Below, in pieces: positions 1 to 9,989 of a stretch of DNA of 64,000 bases. The stretch covers positions 12,409,276-12,473,275 of the forward strand of contig CM042176.1 in NCBI GenBank assembly GCA_023376005.1, written 5' to 3'. Within the stretch, counting starts at the first letter, position 1. Every line of letters begins with the position of its first letter. Below the pieces are notes generated by a model. The model worked only from the letters and a program-made list of their open reading frames with translations. It was not told where the DNA came from and made no database searches. The translations under genes were made by a program, and so were the position numbers. The DNA is from Doryteuthis pealeii. Lineage: Eukaryota; Mollusca; Cephalopoda; Myopsida; Loliginidae.

Positions 1-545
1 ATATCTCATCCACAGAAAGCTATGTTAATACACGAATAGGAAAGGCATGGTTTGCCACTAACAGATTATCAGTCATATGAAAATCTGATCTCACTGACAA
101 GTTAAAGCGCCAATTTTTCCAGGCTGCGGTTATATCAGTACTGCTGTATGGCTGCATCACTTGGACTCTAATGAAGCACCTTGAGAATAAGCTAGATGGG
201 AGCTGCAAAAGAATTCTGCATGCAGTCTTGAACAAATTGTGGAAACAGCACCCCACAAGGAAGCAGCTGCCCCCCCCCCCATCTCACAAACCATCCAAGT
301 GAGACGGACTAAGTATGCTGGACACTGCTGGAGGTGCAAAGATGAGCTCATAAGCAACATTCCCCTGTGGAAGCCAACATGCTAATGTAGGCCACCCACC
401 AAGGACCTACATTGACTAACTATGTGAGGATGCTGGTTGCTGCACAGAAGACCTCCCAGAGGCAATGAATGATAGGGAAGGTTGTTGAGAGATTGTCATG
501 GATATCCATGCTACTTGCACAACATGATGATGATGATGAACCTCT
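1..545 (+). mobile_element. Non-LTR retrotransposon (LINE-A), degenerate 3' end of the reverse-transcriptase ORF
   Basis: Translated pieces on the plus strand read as the C-terminal part of a LINE ORF2: a segment with RIGKAWFATNRLS, then DLTDKLKRQFFQAAVISVLL, YGCITWTLMKHLENKLDG, a KLWKQHPTRKQL block, and finally a LCEDAGC / EDLPEAMNDREG block. Several frameshifts, a poly-C run at 270-280 and in-frame stops show it is dead. It ends at a short (GAT)n tail near 527-540, as expected for a target-primed insertion. The family recurs at 21.6, 24.5, 51.2 and 54.1 kb. The first 385 bases match 51,178-51,563 in reverse complement. Confidence 0.8.
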
Positions 546-931
546 CTTCATCATTAGATCCTATAAAAGAAAAAGGCATATAGCATAAACTTCTATATTT
601 TATAACCAATAAAAGAAAACATAAAAGACACACCAAACATAACTCCTATTCAAATTTAAAAAAACATCCACAATTTTGGACAAAAAAATTAATTAAGCAA
701 TTTCTAGACTCTGATTGGATAAGGCAAGTCATGTTGGGTGCTTAATATTACGTCCACACTTTGAAATTCCAAGAGGGTCATAAATCTAAGACATTACCCC
801 CCAAAAGCAAAAAGATCAAATCAGAGTCTGTAAGGCAGTGGTTCCCAACCATTTTAGTACTGTAAGGATTAAAGTTCCAAATGCAAAACAAAGCCATCAC
901 AAAACGTTTTCATCACGTCGGGGTCACCAGT
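546..931. other. Unassigned AT-rich intronic/intergenic stretch
   Basis: I see no coding potential, tandem repeat or clear terminal repeat here. A phrase like the start of a dispersed repeat (cagtggttcccaaccat, near 836) precedes the LTR that starts at 932. The segment is absent from the right arm. Confidence 0.4.
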
Positions 932-1423
932 TGTAAGATTCAAAGTGATAATACTTGAAGATAAAACTCCGACAAAGGTTGATAGACAAAACATTTAATA
1001 GGTATACAGCACATGGATAAACAGGGTACATAATACATAGGTGTACATAAACATACATACAAAAGTAGTATAAATACATATACAAGAGTAGAGATAATGA
1101 CACATTCATGAATAGTAAAATACAAGATATTTAGGTATCAAAGAGATACCTAAATGTACATAAAAACGTAGTTATGGATACATAACTAAAGGATGGTCAT
1201 ATATCGTATAATAGACTTACTAGCAGTGAGTGGCCAGTGTTAAGGGCCGAAGCCCCAACGAGAAGGGAGTAGACCTAAATCTAACCCATAGTGTCTCGTA
1301 GGTCGAGGAAAAAGAGAGAGACACGTTCAAATCAGCCGCTTAAATATCAAAGGCCCCTAGTGGGAAACAGCGAAACTAAACAGGCAGACAACTCCCCAGG
1401 CAAATCCGAAAATAATGCCTACA
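932..1423 (-). mobile_element. Solo LTR, minus orientation (same family as 10,903-11,337)
   Basis: Read on the minus strand this 492-bp segment begins TG and ends CA. It has a TATA-like tatttaagcggctg and, near its 3' end, a polyadenylation-like attaaa followed by tttgtcggagttttatc. This order and wording parallel the LTR at 10,903-11,337 (tatttaagcaggc, then attaaagtcc and ggtcggagttgtct). No internal retroviral-type coding region is present and the flanks do not show an exact target-site duplication, so the ends may be off by a few bases. It lies in the 2.1-kb segment missing from the right arm. Confidence 0.6.
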
Positions 1424-1978
1424 GTACCATCCCCCACTTTTTATCACAAATTTTCTACATGTCTCCCACCCGTTAATTGTTTAGTATGATATAACAATAT
1501 CAGTTTTGAAGAAGTATAACATAAAAAATTGTATCTTTCAAATAAAACTAAAAAGGTTTAACTTCAAATTTAATCAAATAAAATCTATTTTATGATTTGT
1601 ATAATTGTGGGACAGGGCAATAGATGAAGAATTGCAAAGTTAAACAAGTCAGAAGCCACGCATATAGCTGGAACCAGATAATATTATTGGGTGAACACTT
1701 GACTAGATTGCACAAGCGGTTGTGTTCAGCTAGGTTGCAATTACAGTTTTACCCTCTAAATTTATAATTTTTACCCATATAGGGTAAAATAAAAAAAATG
1801 TTGATATTACTATAATTTTCATATTGCCCCCCCCTATTATTATTGAATGGCCCCACATTGGGATTCACTGCTGTAAGGAGATATATAAGCTGACTACAAT
1901 TTAAAAAGTCGGAGAGCACCAGAGAAGTTTCCATGATGGACACTGCTTCACGACCAGCCAGCCTGAGACCAAAAACGC
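1424..1978. other. Unassigned stretch between two LTR-like segments
   Basis: I find no gene. Contents are AT-rich sequence, a short poly-C (1,829-1,836) and no terminal repeats. It could be eroded internal retrotransposon sequence, but nothing supports that directly. Confidence 0.35.
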
Positions 1979-2391
1979 TGTTAAGATTGTAGCGATTGTC
2001 TTCCCTTTGGGAACAAGGTTGATATTGGAAAAAGGTTAAATTCCCTTGTTGCCAGGACTTGCCACTAGATGGCATTACTATCTGGCTATTTAAACTCATC
2101 CCGGGAAGCTATCTGTCTCTCTTTTCATCTGGAATCCACAAAGATGTACTAGACAAAGTGTCTCTATCCATTAAGGCTTGGAGGGCGGGGGGACTTGCCC
2201 CCAACTATACAGTAAGTGACTCCTCTATTCCACATTTAGTGGTCTCAAGATTAACTCTACAAGAACATTTTCTTTAGGACGTTTGTCCTAACTGTTTTGT
2301 ATCTATATTTTATGTTACATATGCTCAGACAATAAAGTCTGTCTTTTGTTATCTAACCTCTTTGCCGGAATTTGTTGTATATGACATGTAT
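1979..2391 (+). mobile_element. LTR-like segment, plus orientation
   Basis: The segment has the same sequence of signals as the LTR at 10,903: a TG start followed by gtcttccctttggg, a ctatttaaactc TATA-like box (about 2,086), an aataaagtctgtc polyadenylation-like signal (about 2,331) and then tttgccggaatttgttg, matching ggtcggagttgtct in the other copy. The ends are approximate and no target-site duplication was found. It is absent from the right arm. Confidence 0.5.
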
Positions 2392-2915
2392 GTATATTCA
2401 TCCACTTTAGGAAGCTTTCCTGAAGCCTCCTAATGTATTATAAGAATCAGTTTTAGCTACTGAAGCCAAAACAATGTTTAATTCTTATAAGATCAAGATA
2501 CATGACTTAGCTTTTGACCTGAAAGAACACTCTGACCCAAACGGGACATTTATCTTAGGAATATAAGTTTTTAACACCTCTCCTAATTTATCATTACCGC
2601 TAAAACAAATACATTTCAAAGACTCAAATTCATTTTCTACTGACATACCACCATGGGAACAGGGGGCCTTATTGGGGGGATTTTACCTCTCTGCAGAGGT
2701 GCAGTTTGTGTATTCTAAAGCCCCAACCAACAGGGCTTATACTGTCTTCTCGTGTCTCGACGACCTGGCAATAAGTTAACCAAGCAGACAGTTGAAAAAC
2801 ATAAAACAATTAAATAAAATAACAAAAAGGGAAAACTGAAGACAATAAATGTTATTATTGGATCCTTTCCATCCACTAACGATGATGGAGTAGTGTCCAA
2901 AATAAAAATAAAAAT
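2392..2915. other. Unassigned sequence spanning the left-arm breakpoint
   Basis: From about 2,525 onward the sequence matches the right arm (50,790-51,175) in reverse complement; before that it does not. The shared part lies just downstream of LINE-B and may be its 3' untranslated region. No gene recognised. Confidence 0.35.
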
Positions 2916-3283
2916 TTTATCTGCGCAAGTGACTCTGCAGGCTAATTCTTGAGTGACAATCTTTGGTGCACTGAATGCAATACAAACTGTGATGCTTTCT
3001 AGGGCTGCTGTCTTTTTTCCCTCCTTCTGGCTCTCTTTTCTGTCGAGTCTACTCTCCTCTCTGCTCACCCCTCTCCATGCCTTGCTTAATGTTGAGGTGC
3101 CAGACCGCTCTATTTTTTGCATCTACCTCCCACATGTTTGTGTCAATATGGCATATTCTCATAGCTCTCCTGCAGACATCTTTAAATCGTAGGCGTGGTC
3201 TACCAACCAATCAGGAGCCTTTTACTAATTTGCTGTACAAAAGATCTTTTGGGATGCGTCCATTTTCCATATCAATAAATGTA
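2916..3283 (-). mobile_element. Non-LTR retrotransposon (LINE-B, RTE-like) C-terminal fragment
   Basis: Minus-strand translation gives the end of a LINE ORF: a block corresponding to MENGRIPKDLLYSKLVKGS, then a region with DRSVWHLNIKQ-like wording, a lysine/arginine-rich linker, and a terminal CxxC...SRIxLQSHxRRC zinc-finger-like motif that is shifted and partly lost here. It is a remnant with frameshifts. The right-arm copy at 50,423-50,790 preserves the motif better. Confidence 0.65.
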
Positions 3284-3675
3284 ACATAAAAATTATGTAT
3301 TGTACACAAATACATACAATTAAATAAAATAACAAAAAAAGGGTATAAAAGTTTAACGTACCTCGTAACAAACCTCAGGTAGAAAAAGATTGAGTGAATG
3401 AGGGTGACCAAAGAGAGGGGAAGAGATTACGTGTTGACACTTTGGTGTGTTGATTAGAGAACTGCTGAATTCCCCAAATGGGCTACAAAAGTCCTGGTGG
3501 GTTGAAGGTTGGTACGTGTTAATTGGCACATAGGGGTCCAAGGTCATTCTCATGTTGGACACAGGGAGTGGGAAGGAAGGAGGGAATGGTTTTCAGAGAA
3601 GAGTCAATGTATGTATGTATGAAGGCAGAAAAGGACTGTTATTTGATATTTACTTGAGATCAAAACAAACATCGG
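3284..3675. other. Unassigned HYDIN-intron sequence
   Basis: Low-complexity GGAAGG (about 3,569-3,582) and a short (TATG)n at 3,609-3,620. No gene or terminal repeats seen. The right-arm counterpart (50,020-50,410) differs by scattered substitutions, which I put at roughly 4-5 percent by eye. Confidence 0.4.
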
Positions 3676-4128
3676 TGATTTTTGGATGCTGTCATTCCAG
3701 CCTCCTGCCTTAAAAACACTAAGCAGTGTCTCCTGAAGAAGTGAACTATGCTAGTTATGAATTGTGTTGTGGTTTGAGGGTATTTTTATAAACAAATATA
3801 ATTTTTAGCAGTTTTTTTTTTCATTTTTATCAACAACATAATGTGATAAGAAAGCGATATTTTACAGCCCCCCCCCCCATATTTAAAAAAATATTTACAA
3901 TTACTTGTCATGTCGATAAAAAACTTGGGGGTGCTGTAAAATATCTCTTGCATATTGCATCAACTTGTCGGTAAAAATGCCTTCAAACTGCTAAAAAAAC
4001 AATATTTGTCAATGAAAACGTCCTCTAACCACTACACGATTCATAACTGGCATGGTTCACTTTTTCAGAAGGCATGGCTTAGTGTATTTTAGGGCAGAAG
4101 ATCGGGATGACAGTATCTGAAAATCATC
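3676..4128. mobile_element. Foldback element FB-D (short palindromic element)
   Basis: The two ends are inverted repeats of about 200 bp. The left end reads gctgtcattccagcctcctg then ccttaaaaacactaagcag; the right end is its complement (ctaaaatacac, gcagaagatcgggatgacag). The middle has inner inverted motifs around gcgatattttacagc and gctgtaaaatatctc. No ORF. The ends share the core CGGxCTCCTGCCTTAAAAA with elements at 13,999-14,499 and 17,561-18,070, so this is a family of non-autonomous palindromic elements. Confidence 0.75.
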
Positions 4129-4258
4129 CAAACATCTTCCAGAACAACACACATCCAAACATTGATACTTATATTGTAAGTATTATAGTACACATACAAA
4201 TATTATGCTGTTGTCATTATTTCTGATAGTATATATAAAATATCTTAAAGTGCATTAC

Positions 4259-4460
4259 CTGTTTTTTTCTTCTTCCTCTTCTTCTGTAGTTGCAAACTTG
4301 CTCCATTTATATTTGGCAATGACATTTGATCGATTATGAATCATCACACTTCTCTGATTGGCCAATGAAATGAAAGTACTCTCAATTCGAATTGTGTTTT
4401 TATCAAGTCGTATATTAACATCTTCTGCCACGGCATGAAGAGCAATATGAACTGTTTCAC
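4259..4460 (-). CDS. HYDIN: HYDIN exon (seventh recognised): ASH/MSP-type domain segment with an acidic tail
   Basis: HYDIN is a giant (about 5,000-residue) protein of the central-pair apparatus of motile cilia. This exon encodes GETVHIALHAVAEDVNIRLD, then SLANQRSVMIHNRSN and a tail of consecutive glutamates ending in KNR, which matches the conserved VNIRLDKN...LANQR...IHNRS stretch of the family. The acceptor is tttgtttcag at 4,461-4,462 and the donor is gtaatg at 4,258. The exon is 202 nt, entering in phase 1 and leaving in phase 2, so it joins the 6,475-6,599 exon and the exon equivalent to 51,707. The protein is identical to the right-arm copy at 49,231-49,432; the two differ at about two synonymous positions. 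Confidence 0.95.
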
Positions 4461-4550
4461 CTGAAACAAACAGCAAAAATTTGGATAAGGATTTGAATGT
4501 TACTAGTGGGTAATTCCATGTCAAATCATCCAGAAAAAAGTAAAATTGTC

Positions 4551-5222
4551 GGACCAAGTAACCAATAAGCACCCCAGCTGAGAGCTGTTTTGAAAAGAAC
4601 ACCTTTTGCTTTTCACTGTAAACTCCCAGTTGTTTGTTTACAAACAACAGATGATTTTTTTTGCATTAGAATTTCACTGTAAGATTTTTAAAAAGTTTAT
4701 TCATGTATATTTACAACCCAAAGGCATGTTTTTATATTAAAATAGTTTTCGATTTTAATTTTAAAAAAAGTTATTTATTGGTTACTTGGTCCCAACATCT
4801 TTTTATTTAAATAAACATAAAAAATATTTTGTAATAAAAACTATTTTCATTTAAATAAACATATCTGCATTTCTCTTCTGATTAAATAAAAACTATTTTA
4901 ATATAAAAATGTATCTTTAATATAAAAACGTGTCTTTCGTTTAAAGTTTTTAAAACTTAAAAGAAAATTCCTATTGAATTAACAACAACAACATGAAATA
5001 ACTAATTTTTTTAATTAAAATCTAAAACTATTTTATTATAAACCGTGCCTTTGGGTTGTATATATACATGAACAAACTTAAAAAAAAATCTTACAGTGAA
5101 ATTCTAATGCAAAAAAAATTGTCTGTTGTTTGTAAACAAACAACTGGCAGTTTACAGTGAAAAGCAAAAGGTATTCCTTTTAAAACAACTCTCAGCTGGG
5201 GTGCTTATTGGTTACTTGGTCC
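4551..5222. mobile_element. Foldback element FB-E, about 670 bp
   Basis: Long inverted terminal repeats: ggaccaagtaaccaataagc at the left end and its complement gcttattggttacttggtcc at 5,203-5,222. The repeats extend inward for more than 200 bp through the tgtttacaaacaac motif and the acccaaaggca motif. An internal copy of the terminal motif (ggttacttggtcccaac, about 4,780) suggests nested or rearranged ends. It sits in the HYDIN intron beside exon 7 and is also present in the other arm (48,464-49,140). No ORF of its own. Confidence 0.8.
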
Positions 5223-5630
5223 AAATTGTCACCCACATCCTTCTAAATTTTTTTCTAGATTTGGACTATGAACTCAAAACGAAGCAACGTCTTGTGTTGT
5301 TACTAAGAACAAACAAACAATACAAGTACAGAAAAGAAACATCTACCAGATACAAAAACAGACAGATCCAGAATAACAGGAGATCCAGCTAAAGCTTCCA
5401 GCCCAGAGATAGACAGACTAGCCCAAGTTAAGATGGAAGAAATAGAAGTTAAATATCTAAGTAATGAAGTCAAGTACACTTGTGTGCAACCACAGGTATG
5501 CAGGTGTACTCTACTATACTCTACAGAACAAGATAAGTATGCATCATTTTAAGTACAACAAAAATCCTTTTGGATTGAGAAAGGTCTTAAAGGAATAGTT
5601 TACTTTCAGAAAATAGTGGGAGTTTGTATT
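5223..5630. other. Unassigned HYDIN-intron sequence
   Basis: Purine-rich unique-looking sequence from 5,260 to 5,560 (gatagacagactagcc...), mirrored at 48,120-48,460. A short open frame here is not supported as coding: there are no splice signals consistent with the HYDIN frame. Confidence 0.4.
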
Positions 5631-6400
5631 TTTTGGATTATTAGGGCTATTGTCTCCATCTTTATTGTTATCTGTACAACGTTTCGGACGATGTAACCTC
5701 CAACCTTCTTCAAGTATTTCTTGTCAGACTTGGGAAACTTCTCGAATTCGGGAACCCTCTCCTTGAACTTGGGAACCTTCTCTTTGAACTCAGGAACCTT
5801 CTTGTCATAATCAGGAGCAACTACTCTCCCTCCAGCTATGGGTAAATAGTAAGGTGGATTGGGCTCTTTAACCTCGGCTAGGTAACCAGTCTAGGAGAAG
5901 GAAAACTCTAAAACCTGTTAAACTCCATTTAAGAAACTGACCTTGTGTCGCATCCTACTCGTGTGGAGGGGTTGGTAAATATGTATAATTAAAAAGGCTA
6001 GATTAGATTTTTAAAAAAAGAAAAAAACGCAATATGAGTCAAGGTAAAAAATCATACATAAGTATAAAGGTAAATATTCTAGGTAAAACATGATATTAGA
6101 TTTATAAGTTCCCAAAATTCATACTGGATTGTCTAATTGAACAGTTATCCTGATCAAGGGTGATAGTAACATAGAATAATTAACACAGACGTAACACTTG
6201 TACCCAGTCGTGGTTAACGGAATGAGAACAGTCTATCCCTGTGGATTGAATAAAGGGTTAGGTTCAAAGTTCTGTGAAGGCTCCTGATTACGACAAACAG
6301 GTTCCTGTTTTCAAAGAGAAGGTTCCCAAGTTTGAGGAAGGGGTTCCTGAGTTGTACAGATAACAATAAAGATGGGGACAATAGTCCGAATAATCCAAAT
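5631..6400. mobile_element. Foldback element FB-F with an internal VP(x)FxEK-type minisatellite and SINE-B body
   Basis: Left end ttggattattagggctattg then tctccatctttattgttatc; right end (6,345-6,400) is the complement. Inside each end lie short tandem units. On one strand they read gttcccaagttcgaggag, gttcctgagttcaaagag and similar, which translate as degenerate VPKFEE / VPEFKE repeats of 24-27 nt period. Between the ends is a SINE-B body fragment (ccagctatgggtaaatag, about 5,833). The right-arm copy is 47,297-48,110. The translated repeats could be a residue of a real low-complexity protein, but stops and SINE sequence argue against an expressed gene here. Confidence 0.6.
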
Positions 6401-6474
6401 TATCAAGCCTCATCTCAAAAACTCAGAGAAATATTGGTGGGTCTTTGTATGAAATAATGAAATATGATACCTAC

Positions 6475-6599
6475 CAGTGTCATAAAGCAGTTTAAGCTCT
6501 CCTTGGTAATTGCCAACTTTCTGAGGGAAAAATTCCACATTCACCTGGCAATTTTCATAGACTTTGACGTTACCAAAAGGAGGCGACACAGAAAATGGG
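6475..6599 (-). CDS. HYDIN: HYDIN exon (sixth recognised)
   Basis: Encodes (G)PFSVSPPFGNVKVYENCQV then NVEFFPQKVGNYQGELKLLY and DTG, a complete two-strand segment of a HYDIN-type immunoglobulin-like domain (the VEFxPxxxGxYxGxLxLxYDTG signature). The acceptor follows tttgtttttcag (6,600-6,601) and the donor is gtaggtatc at 6,474. At 125 nt it enters in phase 2 and leaves in phase 1, consistent with both neighbours. The right-arm copy at 47,096-47,220 has the same protein, with about two synonymous differences. Confidence 0.95.
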
Positions 6600-6664
6600 C
6601 TGAAAAACAAAAAAGATCTTAGAATGACGACAGTAGTAGTGATAAGCATAATAAAAAAAATACA

Positions 6665-7018
6665 GTTATTTCCTAGTTGAGTAACATGATATTACAGAGT
6701 GACCCAGAAAAAACAGAACCCAAATTATTTATCTATTTTCCTATTAAACTAACCCTAAACCCCAACCCTAACCATAACCCTAACCCTTGTTGGATTTAAA
6801 CTTAAAAAAAAATTAAAATTAAAATTAACAGTTTTATTACAAAATTTGTGGGTTCTGTTTTTTTCTAGGTCACTGTAATATTACTCAACTAGGGGGGTTT
6901 AGGGTTAGGGTTAGGTTTAGGGTTAGTTTAATGGGAAAATAAATAAATAATTTGGGTTCTATTTTTTCTGGGTCACCCTGTAATATCATAATATCATCTT
7001 ACTCAACTAGGAAATAAC
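6665..7018. mobile_element. Foldback element FB-B with telomere-like core
   Basis: Ends are gttatttcctagttgagtaa and its complement (actcaactaggaaataac). The inverted repeats continue for about 100 bp through the gggtgacccagaaaaaaca motif and ttattttcccattaaac. Inside are CCCTAA runs near 6,750-6,788 and the complementary GGGTTA runs near 6,899-6,925, joined by an AT-rich spacer. A second inner pair (cagttttattacaaaattt and neighbours) suggests a composite. Other copies: 16,898-17,276, 46,711-47,031 and 60,740-61,063. Confidence 0.8.
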
Positions 7019-7590
7019 CAAAAATACTATACAACTAGCATAATATCTTATCATAATGGAGATTATGTAACTGTCTGTCTGTAACCAAAACTACGTCACC
7101 ACTGACATCATGATTTCCTGAGTTATTTAAGTCCTATTCTCAATGATTATGAAATAGTCATTATTTAATCTTCATCTTATGTAGTAGCATCTTATTTATT
7201 AACGATATTTCTATTAAATTCTAGCTGAGTTAGATTTGCCACAAAACTGCCCATATTATTAATGCATTTAAAATCCTGAAATATGTGTTATACATCTCTA
7301 AGATATAAAGATTTACATAGTATATGGTGGGAATAATTTGCATAATGATTTACAGATGTAATGACAAGTATGCCAAAAACCAAAAACCCTGTATGCATTT
7401 CCTGGTCAGGGAAAGGAGATGCCGTTATTTGACAATTATGGAGATGCCCTTTGGATTTTCACCAGAAACCCTTTAGCTGGGTTGTGGCTCAATACCAATG
7501 GGTGATAGACCAATCTGCCTTGAGAGATCCTACCAGGAGCTCTGACATTACCATATTGAGGGTCCCAAAAATGTTAATATGTATCCTTAC
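7019..7590. other. HYDIN intron, no further feature recognised
   Basis: AT-rich sequence mirrored at 46,139-46,710 with scattered substitutions. A motif gtctgtctgtaaccaaaact (about 7,072) recurs near 29,350 and 55,690, so part of this is an old dispersed repeat. Confidence 0.4.
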
Positions 7591-7790
7591 CCTGTTGTTT
7601 CTAGGGAAAATTTTGCTTCTTTATTTCCAAGATTCGTCACCAAGATGGTTTTTGTTGCCGTCAACTTTACAGGAGACACAGGAAAGTGAATATCATCGGG
7701 AAAATCGAGAATACCTCGTGCTCCGATTCCCTTGACAGGAACGATATATTTTTCTCTTTCAGAAATGCAAATGATTTCATGGTTGTAATC
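7591..7790 (-). CDS. HYDIN: HYDIN exon (fifth recognised)
   Basis: Encodes DYNHEIICISEREKYIVPVK, GIGARGILDFPDDIHFPVSP and VKLTATKTILVTNLGNKEAK, then FSLETTG. This is the textbook HYDIN pattern of one domain ending in EREKxxVPVxxxGARxxLDFPD and the next beginning. Acceptor ctttgcag (7,791-7,792), donor gtaagg at 7,590. It is 200 nt, phase 0 in and phase 2 out; the split glycine codon is completed by the next exon. The other arm (45,939-46,138) gives the same 66 residues with one synonymous change. Confidence 0.96.
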
Positions 7791-7829
7791 CTGCAAAGAA
7801 AACAAAATAAAATCCATGAAAATATCAAT

Positions 7830-8258
7830 CAATAAAGATAAAGATTTATCTTATGTTATATACCCACATTGACATCGTACACCATACATCGGGTATATAA
7901 ATAAAAGAGGAGACTCGGGTGACAGAGAGAGAGACTTGAGACTTGTTGCTTCATTTCAACATCTTGTTGTCTGGCCAACAACCCGTTACCATACCATGGT
8001 TAAAGAGCCCAGTCTGCCTTACTATTTACCTATAGCTGAAAGGAGAATAGTTGGATGCATATCTTTCCCAAGAATATTAGCAAAGTATAGTTTTGCTTAC
8101 AGTACCTACTATTACTAAGTGCTGGGTGGGCTCATCACATTGCTTACTATACCTGCTGTTACTAAGTGGTCACCCATCTCAGTAGTGAACAGGTTCATTG
8201 ATGCTTAACTTTAATGATCTAGCAAGGACTTGTTGTTTCAGCATGACTTGACCATAGG
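7830..8258. other. HYDIN intron with SINE-B body fragments
   Basis: The gagcccagtctgccttacta and ctatttacctatagctg stretch near 8,006-8,040 is the minus-strand counterpart of the SINE-B body (agctatgggtaaatagtagg). Flanking sequence includes duplicated phrases around 8,095-8,170 (actattactaagtg, tgttactaagtgg). No gene seen. Confidence 0.5.
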
Positions 8259-8492
8259 ATATAAAAGTAAAATAAGTAAAGTCATCAGGGTAGCCTATTG
8301 TTGGTATCAGCCAGACAGCGAAGGAGTCTATCCCCTTTTCACTAGTGCTAGACCAAGGAGACTGTTTTTGCATCTGTTCCTCACTTTACCGCACAGATCT
8401 CTGTGCTACTCATATGCTGAGTTGGCAAGGGCCAGTATTGAACCACCTTGTGATTCCCAGGCAAGAGCTCTACCGACTGAGCTAAACTGGCC
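8259..8492 (-). mobile_element. SINE-A, tRNA-derived
   Basis: On the minus strand it starts ggccagtttagctcagtcgg and carries an A-box-like tagctcagtcggtagagc and a B-box-like ggttcaatactggcc, the internal RNA polymerase III promoter of tRNA-derived SINEs. The body contains agcacagagatctgtgcggt and ctagcactagtgaaaagggg. It is not a functional tRNA: the acceptor stem and anticodon arm do not pair and the body continues for about 150 bp. Copies at 12,485, 45,218 and 55,494. Confidence 0.85.
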
Positions 8493-8534
8493 CTAAGAAT
8501 GTTGAAATATTTTTAAACTTATGTTAAAAGTATA

Positions 8535-8797
8535 GGACCATATGAACTTTAGGCACCCCTTTTGTGATCTCGATTCATAAGGACAATTTTTTCATTTACA
8601 CCGTCAAAATCTGGTTATTTGTTAACAGACGATTTTTAGAGTTTTTATTTTTAATTATAAAACTAACCCCTAACCCTAACCCTAACCCTAACTCTAACCC
8701 TAACCCCTAACAAACAACTGGATTTTGACAGTGTAAATGAAAAAAATGTCCCTATGAATCGAGATCGCAAAAAGGGTGCTTAAAGGTCATATGGTCC
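8535..8797. mobile_element. Foldback element FB-A with telomere-like core
   Basis: Inverted ends ggaccatatgaactttaggc and its complement (taaaggtcatatggtcc). They run about 100 bp through gatctcgattcataaggaca, atttacaccgtcaaaatc and agacgatttttagag. Between them lies (CCCTAA)n, 8,665-8,708, following ttataaaacta. No ORF. Eight copies in the window: 15,448, 21,913, 23,233, 39,770, 41,086, 44,923 and 59,273 besides this one, four of them arm duplicates. Confidence 0.88.
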
Positions 8798-8841
8798 AAA
8801 GTATAAAATATACCAGTGGAGAAAAACATAGATTCACTTAC

Positions 8842-8976
8842 CTTATTTTCTTCTGGGGTGAACTGAATTTTGAATGTGATTGACAAGCCTGGAGCTACGT
8901 TATGGCTTGCGAGAATGGGGCTAATAATTTTAAAGTAAGGTGAATCCTCCTGTTGAACTTTGATGAGTCGAGGCAC
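8842..8976 (-). CDS. HYDIN: HYDIN exon (fourth recognised)
   Basis: Encodes VPRLIKVQQEDSPYFKIISP, ILASHNVAPGLSITFKIQFT and PEENK: the PRLxKVxxExSPYFKxxSP...VAPGxxxxFxIxFTPEENK stretch typical of HYDIN ASH-type domains. Acceptor tttgacag (8,977-8,978), donor gtaagt at 8,841. It is 135 nt, phase 0 on both sides. The protein is identical to the right-arm copy at 44,744-44,878; two synonymous differences were seen. Confidence 0.96.
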
Positions 8977-8989
8977 CTGTCAAAAAAAA

Positions 8990-9682
8990 AAAAAAGAATC
9001 ATATGGAATATTTTTTTTTATTTTCAATTTCTATTCCCAGAGTGTTTAGTATCTCATCATCATCTTTTGTTTCTTCAATTTATTTCTGTAAAACCTTCTT
9101 ACACACAGGTTCATCCTCTCCACCAGAATGCTTAGGTTTGGTTTGGTTGATTGGGTTTTACGGCATGTCAACCCCTTGGGTTATTTTATGCCATATACTT
9201 CTATTGGTATTTAGGTATTCAAAAATGTATAGGGGTTTATTTGCTGTAATCAAGTTTTCTGTTGAGAATTTTAACATCAAGAGAGTGAGTGGGTGATTTT
9301 TGTAAGCCTGTGAACTTACATCCTTGATAAGAGGCCGCTTCTTTTCAAAAAATGCTTAGGGACAGGCAGTTCCTTCTCTGTGAGGGTCACCTCAATGTGG
9401 CATGGGCTGCTCATCAAGGGATTAATATGTCCAATAAATAAACTGACATAACAAGAATGAAAGTAAACTCAGTGTTGAGGGGGGTCCTCAATCAAGTCCG
9501 ACGCATATGCTCTCCCAACTGCCAAAGTCTTCTATATGCAACAATCTTCCAGTAGTACTACACACACCTCTCTTCTCGACAGCAAGATCCGAATACAGTT
9601 TTCATCCTCTCTTCTCGACAGCAAAATCCGACTACGGTTTTTCTCCCCTGATCTGGGAGGGTAGGCCTTAAATAATCAGTAA
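8990..9682. other. HYDIN intron with SINE tail fragment
   Basis: At 9,133-9,202 is a copy of the SINE-C 3' tail (ttttacggcatgtcaacccc then ttgggttattttatgcc), the GGCATG...ATGCC hairpin found many times in the window. A short direct repeat of ctctcttctcgacagca occurs near 9,570 and 9,606. The right arm lacks about 160 bp around 9,445-9,600. No gene recognised. Confidence 0.45.
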
Positions 9683-9869
9683 CTGTTTACATCCTGGCTA
9701 CTCCCATTTAGCACTGCCCATACGGAAATTCTATCTACAACAGTATTTCAACTATGCATCACTCCTCACAACGAGACTGTTTACATCCAGGCTATTCCCA
9801 TTCAGCACTGCCCGTGTGGAATTTCTATATTCAACAGTATTTCAACTATTCATCACTCCTCATGAGGAG
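9683..9869. repeat. VNTR, two units of about 94 bp
   Basis: The unit starts ctgtttacatcc and contains cccat(t/a)cagcactgccc and acagtatttcaacta. It is present twice in this arm and three times in the other (43,927-44,202). The copy-number difference is one of the clearest structural differences between the arms. Confidence 0.8.
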
Positions 9870-9989
9870 GAAGTGGCGAGTTCAATTTCTGTGGTCACTC
9901 ACTACACTCCTCCCCCTCGCACAGGCCAGACATATCCTGACGCGCTTTGTTCGAGGGGTAGGGAATCTGCTCGTCCACAGTTATCTACT

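Noticed and set aside
8665..8708. Telomere or interstitial telomere fusion from (CCCTAA)n
   Set aside because: The runs are short, imperfect and always sit inside the foldback elements, with ordinary gene sequence on both sides.
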